A stretch of 64,000 nt of DNA from Solobacterium sp. (GCA_017469885.1 JAFUFO010000016.1:85090-149089), one strand, 5' to 3'. Positions 50,824 to 58,990 are shown, counted from the first letter of the stretch. The notes: generated by a model from the sequence alone, not told the origin. A program made the numbers and translations.

Positions 50824-50997
50824 TCAATGTTCCTCCTGTTTTCTGCGCAGTGTGCAGTCTGTGATTCCGCATCCGTTACAGTCCGGCTTCAGATTTTCAC
50901 AGCCTTCCGGTACCGGTGTGTTTTTATTTGCGACATAGAGCCAGGCATTCAGACCGAGCAGCGCAGCCGCAATCAGAATCGCAAAGATGACACTCAT
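50824..50997 (-). CDS. 57-residue Cys-rich membrane protein within the rnf operon
   Basis: One N-terminal membrane segment (about residues 3-22) is followed by a short tail with Cys33, 40, 43 and 48. The last three are in CNGCGITDC, the same C-x2-C-x4-C spacing as the RnfB motif CGGCGYPGC, which suggests a 4Fe-4S cluster. The ATG overlaps the rnfA stop by one base (TAATG), and its own stop is two bases from the rnfB start. It is thus a coupled member of the operon. I know of no named family. Confidence 0.75.
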   Translation of the reverse strand: MSVIFAILIAAALLGLNAWLYVANKNTPVPEGCENLKPDCNGCGITDCTLRRKQEEH

Positions 50998-51569
50998 TAG
51001 ACAAGACCCGCGAATGCGGAGAACGCAATCGCCATGATCGCCGCTACAACCAGCGCAATCGGGTTGCCCTGCCATGCCTCCGGAACATCCGAAGCGGTCA
51101 GACGCTCACGGATCGTAGCGAAGATGACCAGCACCAGCATGAAGCCTGCCGGAACTGCGATGGAGTTGACGATCGTCTCAATCAGGTTGTACTTCTGTGT
51201 GATATTGTCGAGCGCGACATAGAGAACCGCACAGTTGGTTGTGATGAGCGGCAGATAGATACCCAGGGATTTGTACAGGGACGGCGAATTCTTCTTGATG
51301 AACATTTCAACGAACTGTACGAATGCCGCAATGAGCAGAATGAAGCAGATCAGCTTCATGTACTCCAGTCCCAGCGGTACGAGCGCATAATAGTACAGCG
51401 CCCAGGAGAGAACGGAAGCACCGAAGATGACGAAGATAACCGCGATGCCCATACCGATGGCAGAGCTGAGTTTTGTGGATACACCCATGAACGGGCACAT
51501 ACCGATAAACTTCGCGAGAATGACGTTGTTAATCAGAAACGCCGACAGGAAGATTGTCAGAAGATTCAT
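50997..51569 (-). CDS. rnfA: Rnf complex subunit RnfA
   Basis: RnfA is a six-helix membrane subunit paired with RnfE; in related complexes the pair carries an iron-sulfur centre in the membrane. The 190 residues have family blocks NNVILAKFIGMCPFMGVS near the N-terminus, FVQFVEMFIKK and LPLITTNCAVLYVAL. The cysteines near residues 25 and 110 sit at the family positions. The start lies one base after rnfE. Confidence 0.95.
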   Translation of the reverse strand: MNLLTIFLSAFLINNVILAKFIGMCPFMGVSTKLSSAIGMGIAVIFVIFGASVLSWALYYYALVPLGLEYMKLICFILLIAAFVQFVEMFIKKNSPSLYKSLGIYLPLITTNCAVLYVALDNITQKYNLIETIVNSIAVPAGFMLVLVIFATIRERLTASDVPEAWQGNPIALVVAAIMAIAFSAFAGLV

Positions 51570-51570
51570 A

Positions 51571-52302
51571 TTACGCAGCCTCCTTTACCTTCGCCGCAGT
51601 TGCTGCGGCAGCCTTGGCGGCTTCCTTGGCCGCATCTGCCTTTGCCTTTGCGGCAGCTGCTTCCTTCTTCTCATTATTGAGCTTATATGCGGAAACAAGC
51701 GCTGCGAGAATCGCAAAGGTCAGGAATGCGCCGGTCTGAGTGGTGAATACCGGAATTTCAAAGCCTTCCGGGATGAGACGCAGCGAGAAGATCAGCTGGT
51801 TGGTCATCGGGTTGGAAAGCTCAATCACGCCGCTGCCGAGAATCTGACGGATCAGACTCATTGCGAGCAGGGAGAACGTGTAGGACAGACCCATCATGAG
51901 ACCGTCACGTGCGGATTCCGCAACGTTGTGTGAACATGCATACGCTTCGGCACGGCCGAGGATGATGCAGTTGACGACGATCAGGTCGATGAAGGTTCCA
52001 AGCGTTGTGTAGAGCTCCGGTGTATATGCCTGCATTAACATGCCGACAAGGGTAACCAGTGTAGCGATGACAACGATGTAGACCGGAATATGAATCTCAT
52101 CCGGTGTCAGCGGCGCAATCAGCGAGATGACGATGTTGGAAATCGTAAGGACTACGATAACCGCAACGCCCATGCCAATCGCGTTGTTGAGGGTGGTTGT
52201 AATAGCGAGAGTCGAGCAGATACCGAGATACAATCCGAAGACCGGATTGTTATAGATCATCTCTGACCAGAAACCGCGTTTCTTTTCATTCGATTCACTC
52301 AT
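51571..52302 (-). CDS. rnfE: Rnf complex subunit RnfE with Ala/Lys tail
   Basis: RnfE is the six-helix partner of RnfA. The 243 residues include VFGLYLGICSTLAITT, the Cys-bearing IVVNCIILGRAEAYA and a C-terminal membrane segment. An added tail of about 35 residues, almost only Ala, Lys, Glu and Asp (such as AAAAKAKADAAKEAAK), should be a charged helix in the cytoplasm. Usual RnfE ends near 200-215 residues. It follows rnfG by 12 bases. Confidence 0.93.
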   Translation of the reverse strand: MSESNEKKRGFWSEMIYNNPVFGLYLGICSTLAITTTLNNAIGMGVAVIVVLTISNIVISLIAPLTPDEIHIPVYIVVIATLVTLVGMLMQAYTPELYTTLGTFIDLIVVNCIILGRAEAYACSHNVAESARDGLMMGLSYTFSLLAMSLIRQILGSGVIELSNPMTNQLIFSLRLIPEGFEIPVFTTQTGAFLTFAILAALVSAYKLNNEKKEAAAAKAKADAAKEAAKAAAATAAKVKEAA

Positions 52303-52314
52303 AACTGCCTCCTC

Positions 52315-52824
52315 TTATCGTGCATTGAAGAGCGCGACCGCTGCCGCATAGCCCTTCTGAATTGCTGTGGATGTCAGTGTCGCACCGGACAACAGCGGTG
52401 CGGTGTCAGACGTGGTCAGCGCATTGATCTGAGAGACATATTCGTCTTCGAAGCAGCGCTTTCCGAATCCGCTGGTTTCATTTTCCGCCAGGACCTGATA
52501 GCCGCCGACGGTACCGTCATCGTTGAACGCGATCAGGAAGTCAAATCCGTCGGATGCGTAGCCGACGCCGTGAATCTTGTAGATCATGCCTTTGCCTTCC
52601 GCAACGTAGACGCCTTCAACCATGCCGCTTTCATCCTTGTAGTCTTCAACCGCGGTGAAGGTTGCGCCCGGATAGATTTTTTCAAGATTTACCTTTTCGT
52701 TGGCAATCTTCGCTTCCGCAATGATCGGAGCGGTAACTGCGTTGACGCCTCCGAGGAGAAGTCCGCAGATTGCGCAGAGAACACCGAGCAGAACAACTTT
52801 ATATAAGGTTCCTTCTCTATTCAT
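52315..52824 (-). CDS. rnfG: Rnf complex subunit RnfG (FMN-bearing)
   Basis: RnfG has one membrane segment (about residues 8-28) and an outer FMN-binding domain. The covalent FMN site is in LLSGATLTSTA (Thr near residue 150), the target of ApbE. The 169-residue length is typical. The ATG at 52824 has AGGAGG, so the seven codons upstream are excluded. The start lies one base after the rnfD stop. Confidence 0.95.
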   Translation of the reverse strand: MNREGTLYKVVLLGVLCAICGLLLGGVNAVTAPIIAEAKIANEKVNLEKIYPGATFTAVEDYKDESGMVEGVYVAEGKGMIYKIHGVGYASDGFDFLIAFNDDGTVGGYQVLAENETSGFGKRCFEDEYVSQINALTTSDTAPLLSGATLTSTAIQKGYAAAVALFNAR

Positions 52825-52825
52825 G

Positions 52826-54355
52826 TCAGTCCTCCTGAGCGGCATTCAGAGCCGCCTGCGCCATCGATGCGACAGAACGTGTGGTGAAGGTTGCGCCGGT
52901 GACGAGATTCACTTCATCCTCCAGGCCCTTTCCTTCAAACTGTGCCAGTGCTTCATCGCTTGTCGCCATGTCGCCGACACCTGCCGTATCACCGAAGTTA
53001 ATCATACTGATGGATTTGATCTTGCCGGTCGACTTGTCGACAACGACCATCGCCTGGTTCATCTCATAATCGCCGTCCGCATTTGTCACAAGACCGAAGC
53101 CCTTCGCTTCGCATGCGTACCGTACGGTATTGTTTTCCTCACCGTCGATCACGCAGCTTGCCTTGTTTGCGTTGAAGTTGTAAGTCATCGGGAGTGCTTC
53201 GCCGAAGTTCACATCCCCGCCTGCCGGAGCAGCCGCCTCACCGGAAGCTGCCGGTACGCCGGAGGAAGCCGGTGCTGCAGCCGTCTCGCCCTTGGGCTTG
53301 ACGGATGTGCCGACCAGCAGTGTCAGTGCAGCGAATGCCGCGCCGCCGATCAGAACATTTCTGCGGAACTTCGCCGCATCCTTGATCTGGTTGCCGTCGA
53401 AGAGCTTGTCGATTGCCGGTGTAAGCATGTTCATAAGCAGGATGGCGAACAGAACGCCGTCTGCGAAGTTTGCCTTGAGACGGATGATCAGCGTCAGGGA
53501 AGCTGCGCCGATCGCCCAGAGAATTCTTCCCGGGATGGTAACCGGTGTGGTGACCGGATCGGTTGCCATGAAGACACCGCCGAACAGAACACCGCCTGCC
53601 AGGACATTGAATAATGCATATTCAATGCCGGCGCCGTGCATCAGACCGATGCAGAGGGCTTCCACAAAGACAGTGCAGATGTAGAAAACCGGTGTCTGCC
53701 AGTCGATATCACGCTGCCAGATCAGGAACGCGCCGCAGCACAGAATCAGAAGTGCGCAGGTGCTGCCGATCGTGCTCGGATACTGGCCGAGGAACATCCT
53801 GCCGAGTCCGCCGTACTGGGAGATGAAGGAAGCAAAGTTTCCGCTTGGAATCATCCAGCCGATGGAGCTTGCGGCCTGCGTCGGTGTAGCACCGGTCGCA
53901 AAGTCAACGTTGTAGCTGGCGGCGAAGTTGCCCATGATGAGCGCTGCGCCGAAGGCTGCCGGGTTGAAGATGTTCTGACCGAAGCCGCCGAATACGAGCT
54001 TGCCGAAGTATACTGCCATGATCGTGCATACCGCCATTGCGAAGTAGGAGGTATCGATCCGGGAAATCAGTACGAGAATCAGCGCTGTGATAATCGAGTA
54101 GGAGGACTTCAGATCCTTCATGATGTCTTTCGACTTTGCGAACTTGTAGAATACCGCATCGGTCGCAAGCGCTGCGACAACGGCATCACATGCCAGCAGG
54201 ATAACGCGGAGTCCGTACTGTGCACCGAATGCTGCACAGTAGTAGATCACTGCGTAGAGAAGAACCGCGCACAGGCACAGTCCGAGATCCTTCATGATTC
54301 CGGTTGTGCTCTTTTCGTTGCGGTAGTTCGGAGAGGGTTTAAATGTCAGTTTCAT
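52826..54355 (-). CDS. rnfD: RnfD fused to a second FMN-binding domain
   Basis: The first 350 residues are RnfD, a multi-pass subunit with its covalent FMN site in FATGATPTQAASS near residue 155. After a last membrane segment there is an Ala/Pro/Gly linker (about 352-385). A C-terminal FMN_bind domain of about 120 residues follows, of the RnfG/NqrC kind, with VTGATFTTRS near residue 485 (S/T-G-A-T-x-T flavinylation motif). Usual RnfD ends near 310-350 residues. The complex should therefore carry three covalent FMNs, counting RnfG. It follows rnfC by 18 bases. Confidence 0.92.
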   Translation of the reverse strand: MKLTFKPSPNYRNEKSTTGIMKDLGLCLCAVLLYAVIYYCAAFGAQYGLRVILLACDAVVAALATDAVFYKFAKSKDIMKDLKSSYSIITALILVLISRIDTSYFAMAVCTIMAVYFGKLVFGGFGQNIFNPAAFGAALIMGNFAASYNVDFATGATPTQAASSIGWMIPSGNFASFISQYGGLGRMFLGQYPSTIGSTCALLILCCGAFLIWQRDIDWQTPVFYICTVFVEALCIGLMHGAGIEYALFNVLAGGVLFGGVFMATDPVTTPVTIPGRILWAIGAASLTLIIRLKANFADGVLFAILLMNMLTPAIDKLFDGNQIKDAAKFRRNVLIGGAAFAALTLLVGTSVKPKGETAAAPASSGVPAASGEAAAPAGGDVNFGEALPMTYNFNANKASCVIDGEENNTVRYACEAKGFGLVTNADGDYEMNQAMVVVDKSTGKIKSISMINFGDTAGVGDMATSDEALAQFEGKGLEDEVNLVTGATFTTRSVASMAQAALNAAQED

Positions 54356-54373
54356 ATTGTTCTGTTCCCTCCC

Positions 54374-55660
54374 TTATTTCACCAGCGCCATATAGCGCTT
54401 TGCTCTGCGGACGCCCTCTGTAACATCCAGTTTGGACGGGCAGATGTAAGTGCAGAGACCGCACTCGATGCAGTCCATGACACTGAGTTTCTTGAGGCTG
54501 TCGATGTCCTTGATCTTTTCGCATGCATTGATGCGCACCGGCACGAGACCGGACGGACATGTTTCCGTGCACTTGCCGCAGCGCAGGCACTTGACCGAGA
54601 ACGGTTCACGGTGCTGCAGAACGGTAAGTCCGTTGTTTGCGATGCCGATGACGAACTGATCATTCGGAATCGTGCGTCCCATCATCGGGCCGCCCGCGAT
54701 GAGCAGGCAGTCTTCGCCGACGTAGCCGCCGCACTGCCTGATGACTTCCGATGCCGGGGTGCCGACCGGAACGATTACGTTCTGCGGTTCCTTGACGCCG
54801 TCGCCGGAAACCGTCAGATACTTGGCGGTAATCGGCATGCCGTTCTTCATCGCATTGCCAAGGGCAATACAGGTGCTCACGTTGTTGAGAATGCAGCCGG
54901 CTTCTGCAGGCAGACGGTCATACCGTTTGCCCGTAAGCATGTAGATCAGCGTGCGCTCCCAACCTGCCGGATAGATATCCGGGACTTCCGCAACTTCGAT
55001 CGGTGTGCCGTCGAACTGCTTGTGGAGCACTTCGATCAGATCCTTCTTGTCTTCCTTGACTGCGATCAGTCCTTTCGGAGCAGTCGACAGTTTGAGAAGC
55101 GCAAGCGCGCCGTCCCGCATCAGTTCCGGATTCGCCATGGAGTTCGCGTAGTCTGCAGTCAGATACGGCTCGCATTCCACGGCGTTGATAATGAACAGTT
55201 CGATACCTTCCGGTTTTGTGTATTTATTGAATGTAGGGAAGCCCGCGCCGCCAAGACCCGCCATGCCGGCAGATTTCACGAAGTCGAGGATCTCCTCGCG
55301 CGTCGCAGTTTCATAATCAAATTCCCTGAATGCACGTGTCGCGCTGTGCTTGTGATCATTCCTGATGTGAATGTGATCACCCGGTTTCAGCGCAGCTGTC
55401 ATGCGTTTCTCGATTCCCACAACAGTTCCGGAAACTGGTGAGAAAATCGGCACATACCAGAACCCGTCTGTGGGTTCACCGATTCTTTGCCCGACTTTGA
55501 CTTCATCTCCCTCTTTCACGAGCGGCGAGCATGCGGCTCTGCCGTTCACGAGGGGAATGTACAGATCATCCGGTTCTTCCAGAACAAGAACGTCCTTATG
55601 GGCGGTCAGTTCTTTGTGTCCATCCAGATGAAATCGCATCGGTCCGGTTAAAATAGACAT
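54374..55660 (-). CDS. rnfC: Rnf complex subunit RnfC (NADH-binding, two 4Fe-4S clusters)
   Basis: RnfC is the peripheral subunit that binds NADH and FMN. The 429 residues include the Rossmann-like GLGGAGFPTFNKY near 130 and VECEPYLTADY. C-terminal 4Fe-4S motifs are CLRCGKCTETCP near 365 and CIECGLCTYICP near 405. It is the first gene of the operon, as usual. The start is placed at 55660, because the upstream ATG ten codons earlier lies inside the SD region. Downstream order is C-D-G-E-A-small-B. Confidence 0.95.
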   Translation of the reverse strand: MSILTGPMRFHLDGHKELTAHKDVLVLEEPDDLYIPLVNGRAACSPLVKEGDEVKVGQRIGEPTDGFWYVPIFSPVSGTVVGIEKRMTAALKPGDHIHIRNDHKHSATRAFREFDYETATREEILDFVKSAGMAGLGGAGFPTFNKYTKPEGIELFIINAVECEPYLTADYANSMANPELMRDGALALLKLSTAPKGLIAVKEDKKDLIEVLHKQFDGTPIEVAEVPDIYPAGWERTLIYMLTGKRYDRLPAEAGCILNNVSTCIALGNAMKNGMPITAKYLTVSGDGVKEPQNVIVPVGTPASEVIRQCGGYVGEDCLLIAGGPMMGRTIPNDQFVIGIANNGLTVLQHREPFSVKCLRCGKCTETCPSGLVPVRINACEKIKDIDSLKKLSVMDCIECGLCTYICPSKLDVTEGVRRAKRYMALVK

Positions 55661-55695
55661 ATGTTCTTTCCCTTTCCTCTCCTGAAACATAATGC

Positions 55696-55769
55696 ATTAT
55701 AACATTAATATTAAATTACGATGTATCCGCTTTCACACTCAGCGGATTAATTTCACTCTGTGCTACAAT
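55696..55769. promoter_or_regulatory. divergent promoter region of rnf and apbE
   Basis: The minus strand has TATAAT (55696-55701) for rnfC. The plus strand has an extended -10, TGC-TACAAT (55761-55769), for apbE. Between them is a perfect inverted repeat, ATCCGCT (55725-55731) and AGCGGAT (55741-55747), separated by nine bases; it may be a shared operator. It does not match the Rex consensus. Confidence 0.55.
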
Positions 55770-55778
55770 TTTACGTAC

Positions 55779-56903
55779 ATGAACAGAAACATTTTCAGAA
55801 ATCTGACACTGTCCGCAATCCTGCTTGCGGGGTGTGCATCCAATCCTTCCCCTGCCGCTCCTGCCGTGCAGACTTTTCAGAATGTCACGATCGACTCCGG
55901 CTTTGACACCGTGATCACGCTGGTGGAACAGACATCGGATCAGGAGGCCTTCCAGGCTCACTATGACACGATGTGCGAACAGTTTTCCCGCTATAACAGC
56001 CTGTTTGATATTTACAGCACCTACGAAGGCATTGCCAGTCTCAAGACGATCAACGACAGCGCCGGTATTGCGCCGGTAGCCGTCAGTGAAGACATTATCG
56101 ACATGCTGGAACAGGCAAAGGAAATCTGTGAGATGTCCGACGGCGCCTTTGACATTACGATGGGTTCGTTACTGCAGGTATGGCACCGGTACCGCGAGGA
56201 AGGACTTGCGGCCAATGAACAGGGAAAACGGGGCACCCTCCCGGATCCGTCCGAACTGGAGGCAGCTGCCTCCCACCGCGGCTTTGAACATGTCATCATT
56301 GACCGCGAGGCGGGTACGGTATTTATCGATGACGCCCAGGTATCGCTGGATGCCGGCGGAATTGCGAAGGGATTCTCCGCAGAGCGTACCGCCCGTGTCC
56401 TTGAACAGGACGGCACCCTGCATGCGGCCATCAATGCCGGCGGAAACAACCGCACGATCGGCGCAAAAGCCGACGGCAGCCCGTGGAATGTCGGAATTCA
56501 GAATCCGGACGGTCAGGGAAGCCTGTTTGTGGTGCGTGTCACCGGTACGAACAGTTTTGTGACAAGCGGAGACTATGAACGTTATTACATTGCGGAAGGT
56601 GATGTGAAGCTTCATCACATCATCGATCCCGCCACGAACATGCCTGCCGACCGTTACCGTTCCGTAACGATCATCACGCCGGACAGCGGCGCAGCCGATG
56701 CCCTGAGCACAGCCCTCTTTGTACTGCCGTATGAGGAAGGCGAAGCGCTTCTGAAGAAATACACGGAGAAAACCGGCAATCCTGCCGATGCCATCTGGAT
56801 CATGGCCAAGGATAAAGCGCAGGACGCGCCGCATACGCATCGTCTTGGACTGTATACGATCGCATGGACCGAAGGGCTGGAAGGCAGCCTTGTCTGGAAC
56901 TGA
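55779..56903 (+). CDS. apbE: ApbE flavin transferase lipoprotein
   Basis: ApbE attaches FMN from FAD to Thr in S/T-G-A-T motifs of RnfD and RnfG, at the outer face of the membrane. The 374-residue protein has lipobox LLAGC (Cys near residue 19). SDGAFDITMGSLLQVW near 135, DAGGIAKGFSAERT near 195 and INAGGNNRTIG near 220 are ApbE blocks; SYTSGDYER-like FVTSGDYERYY is near 262. The ATG at 55779 lies three bases after the expected start site, so the message is almost leaderless. Divergent to rnf, its substrate operon. Confidence 0.93.
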   Translation: MNRNIFRNLTLSAILLAGCASNPSPAAPAVQTFQNVTIDSGFDTVITLVEQTSDQEAFQAHYDTMCEQFSRYNSLFDIYSTYEGIASLKTINDSAGIAPVAVSEDIIDMLEQAKEICEMSDGAFDITMGSLLQVWHRYREEGLAANEQGKRGTLPDPSELEAAASHRGFEHVIIDREAGTVFIDDAQVSLDAGGIAKGFSAERTARVLEQDGTLHAAINAGGNNRTIGAKADGSPWNVGIQNPDGQGSLFVVRVTGTNSFVTSGDYERYYIAEGDVKLHHIIDPATNMPADRYRSVTIITPDSGAADALSTALFVLPYEEGEALLKKYTEKTGNPADAIWIMAKDKAQDAPHTHRLGLYTIAWTEGLEGSLVWN

Positions 56904-56905
56904 TA

Positions 56906-56911
56906 TATAAT
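56906..56911 (+). promoter_or_regulatory. -10 box of the K+ channel gene (leaderless)
   Basis: TATAAT at 56906-56911 begins three bases after the apbE stop. Transcription would start at about 56918, one base ahead of the ATG at 56919. Confidence 0.5.
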
Positions 56912-56918
56912 TGGGTTT

Positions 56919-57905
56919 ATGAGCACACACTCCACAGAGGCATTGAAAAAACGCGTTTATCAGACGATTGAAATCGGCAACCGCAGTGACACGCTGAGCC
57001 ATTCATTCGATATTTTTCTGACGGTCAATATCATCCTCAACATTCTGGTCATGATACTTCAGACATTTGAGGAGCTCCGGCCGTTCTTTCCGCTGTTCAA
57101 TGCCATTGAAATATTCACGCTCTGCGTGTTTCTGGTTGAGTACGGTCTGCGGATATGGACAGCGACCTGCCGGTACCCGGACAAGCCGCCGCTTCAGGCG
57201 GCACTTTCCTTCATCTTTTCCTGGGATGGCCTGATCGAGCTGTTTACAATCCTGCCGTTCTTCTTCCTGTCCGGTTTCGTGGCATTCCGGATGCTGAGAG
57301 TGGTGCGGGTATTCCATCTGTTCCGCATCAATGCGACAACCGACAGTTTTCATGTCATCACCAGCGTTCTCTACGAGAAGCGCAATCAGATCGCAAGCTC
57401 GATCTTCATTATCTTCGTGCTCATGCTCGCAAGTTCTTTATGCATGTATTCGGCCGAACACGCTGCTCAGCCGAATGCGTTCAAAAACGCCCTCTCCGGT
57501 ATCTGGTGGAGTATGTCCGCCATCCTTACCGTAGGCTACGGTGACATCTATCCGATCACAACCGCCGGTCGGATTCTCGGCATCATCATCTCTTTCCTCG
57601 GTGTCTGCGTCGTCGCCATCCCGACCGGTATCATTTCCGCCGGATTTGTGGAACAGGCACGGAAAGCGGAAATTGATCCGTCCTCTCTCGAATCCCACAT
57701 CAGTTCCGTGCTCATCGATATCGATTCTCTCTGGAAAGGAAAAACCGTTCGGGAAGTAGAACAGCTGACCGGTCTGAAACTCGTTGTCCTGAACCGCAAT
57801 GATGTGGTTATCCTGCCGAAACCGGATATGGTCCTTCAGCTGAAGGATCGGATCCTGACGCTTGAGGAAACCGATCTGGACCATTCAGACTCCCTTCAGG
57901 CGTGA
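56919..57905 (+). CDS. voltage-gated potassium channel
   Basis: The 328-residue protein has the six-helix voltage-gated channel layout. S4 carries regular Arg residues (FRMLRVVRVFHLFRI near 125-140), and the pore filter is ILTVGYGDIYP near residue 206. S6 is ILGIIISFLGVCVVAIPTGI. A short C-terminal cytoplasmic region (about 245-328) ends with a charged tail and may be a degenerate TrkA-C-like segment. It should conduct K+ across the membrane. The gene follows apbE closely with its own -10, and a terminator follows. Confidence 0.9.
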   Translation: MSTHSTEALKKRVYQTIEIGNRSDTLSHSFDIFLTVNIILNILVMILQTFEELRPFFPLFNAIEIFTLCVFLVEYGLRIWTATCRYPDKPPLQAALSFIFSWDGLIELFTILPFFFLSGFVAFRMLRVVRVFHLFRINATTDSFHVITSVLYEKRNQIASSIFIIFVLMLASSLCMYSAEHAAQPNAFKNALSGIWWSMSAILTVGYGDIYPITTAGRILGIIISFLGVCVVAIPTGIISAGFVEQARKAEIDPSSLESHISSVLIDIDSLWKGKTVREVEQLTGLKLVVLNRNDVVILPKPDMVLQLKDRILTLEETDLDHSDSLQA

Positions 57906-57910
57906 TCCCC

Positions 57911-57935
57911 GCGTGCATCTGCACGCTTTCTTTTT
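57911..57935 (+). terminator. intrinsic terminator
   Basis: GCGTGC-ATCT-GCACGC is followed by TTTCTTTTT. Confidence 0.85.
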
Positions 57936-57950
57936 ACGGAGAATTCATCT

Positions 57951-58586
57951 ATGGCTCAGCGCATTGTCCATTATCTGATCGCCGTCTCACTTGCGGAAGA
58001 ATACCCGGTTTCTGACCGGCAGCGGTTTCTGACCGGATGCCTTCTTCCGGATGCGTACCGCTCGGTCAGTGAACGGGACATCACCCATTACAAGGTATCG
58101 GAAGGCAATATCCACTACTCGGACTTCCGCCGGTTCCGGGAAGAATTCCGCGATCGGATTCTGCAGGATGATCTGTACCTTGGCTATTATCTTCATCTTG
58201 TGGAGGATGCCCTCTACCGGCGTTATCTTCGCACGCATGATTACCGCCGGCCGATGAATCTTGAACAGCGCGTACAGCTTCATCAGGATTATCACATTCT
58301 GAATTCCCTTCTCATTGAACTGCATCATCTGCGGAATGAACTGGAGCGTCCGATCGATCTCTCTGCGGAACCGATTTCCCGGATCCTGTCCTTTCAGCTT
58401 CCGGAGCTGATTAACGATCTGGACAACGACTTTCGCGAACAGGTGCACGGACAGTGCCGCTATGTCACACCTGATATCATCAACGGCTTTGTCACTGAGG
58501 CATATCCGGTCTGTGCGCAGGAAATGAGCGCGGTCCGAAACGGACACTTCACTCTGGAACCGCGTGATTATGCATACCGCAAATAA
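57951..58586 (+). CDS. hypothetical protein, possible zinc-dependent hydrolase fold
   Basis: The 211-residue cytoplasmic protein is His/Asp-rich and mostly helical. RIVHYLIA at the start, FLTGCLLPDAYR near residue 27, ITHYKVSEGNIHYSDFRRF near 45 and LGYYLHLVEDALYRRYL near 83 place His and Asp in positions that recall the zinc-dependent phospholipase C/nuclease S1-P1 fold or HD-type enzymes. I treat this as a possibility only. GGAG precedes the ATG. Confidence 0.6.
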   Translation: MAQRIVHYLIAVSLAEEYPVSDRQRFLTGCLLPDAYRSVSERDITHYKVSEGNIHYSDFRRFREEFRDRILQDDLYLGYYLHLVEDALYRRYLRTHDYRRPMNLEQRVQLHQDYHILNSLLIELHHLRNELERPIDLSAEPISRILSFQLPELINDLDNDFREQVHGQCRYVTPDIINGFVTEAYPVCAQEMSAVRNGHFTLEPRDYAYRK

Positions 58587-58609
58587 AAGACGGATCGCTC
58601 CGTCTTTTT
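58585..58609. terminator. bidirectional intrinsic terminator
   Basis: AAAGACGGA-TCGC-TCCGTCTTT with flanking A and T runs; it directly follows the stop at 58586 and serves the convergent gene at 58629. Confidence 0.85.
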
Positions 58610-58628
58610 GTTATCTTCACTTCCCGGT

Positions 58629-58880
58629 TCAGTTCTTTTTCCAGACGACATAAGGGTATTTGTCCTTATAGTCATCAAACGTATATGGATCCACTGCAAT
58701 TTCTGTCAGCTGTTCGCCGTCGTGGAAGTAGCCGAAGGAATCTACAAATTCAATTTCATTGTCTTCCGGATCATCCGACGGTTTCATCAGTTCCGCAAAT
58801 TCTTCGGTCGTAAATACTTCCCCACCGATAAATTCATCGCCGAACAGGATCTCATCCTGCACTTCTCTCAGTGTTTTCAT
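58629..58880 (-). CDS. small acidic protein of unknown function
   Basis: The 83-residue protein is strongly acidic and Phe/Tyr-rich (FGDEFIGGEVFTTEEFAELM, VDPYTFDDYKDKYPYVVW read in parts), has no membrane segment and ends KKN. Start at 58880: AGAGGA is six bases from it but adjoins the ATG at 58886. A promoter and a perfect 7-bp palindrome precede it. No family is recognised. Confidence 0.7.
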   Translation of the reverse strand: MKTLREVQDEILFGDEFIGGEVFTTEEFAELMKPSDDPEDNEIEFVDSFGYFHDGEQLTEIAVDPYTFDDYKDKYPYVVWKKN

Positions 58881-58892
58881 GTTCATTCCTCT

Positions 58893-58920
58893 CTGACCGT
58901 CCGGTCAGTTTCATTATGCC
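58893..58920 (-). promoter_or_regulatory. promoter and palindromic operator of the small acidic protein gene
   Basis: On the minus strand an extended -10, TGG-CATAAT (58913-58920 region), is followed by the perfect palindrome CTGACCG-TC-CGGTCAG (58893-58908). The palindrome covers the predicted start site near 58906. Its form is typical of a TetR-type operator, but no such regulator is in this window. Confidence 0.5.
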
Positions 58921-58965
58921 ATGCGGTATGCATGACCGGCAGGACAGCTCTGGCAACAGGCAGAA

Positions 58966-58990
58966 GAAAACCCCGAATCACTTCGGGGCT
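58966..58990 (-). terminator. intrinsic terminator of pgi
   Basis: CCCCGAA-TCAC-TTCGGGG (58971-58988) has a T4 tract on the minus strand side. Confidence 0.8.

Noticed and set aside
53636..55441. 601-codon open frame on the plus strand
   Set aside because: Antisense to rnfD and rnfC, which have diagnostic motifs.
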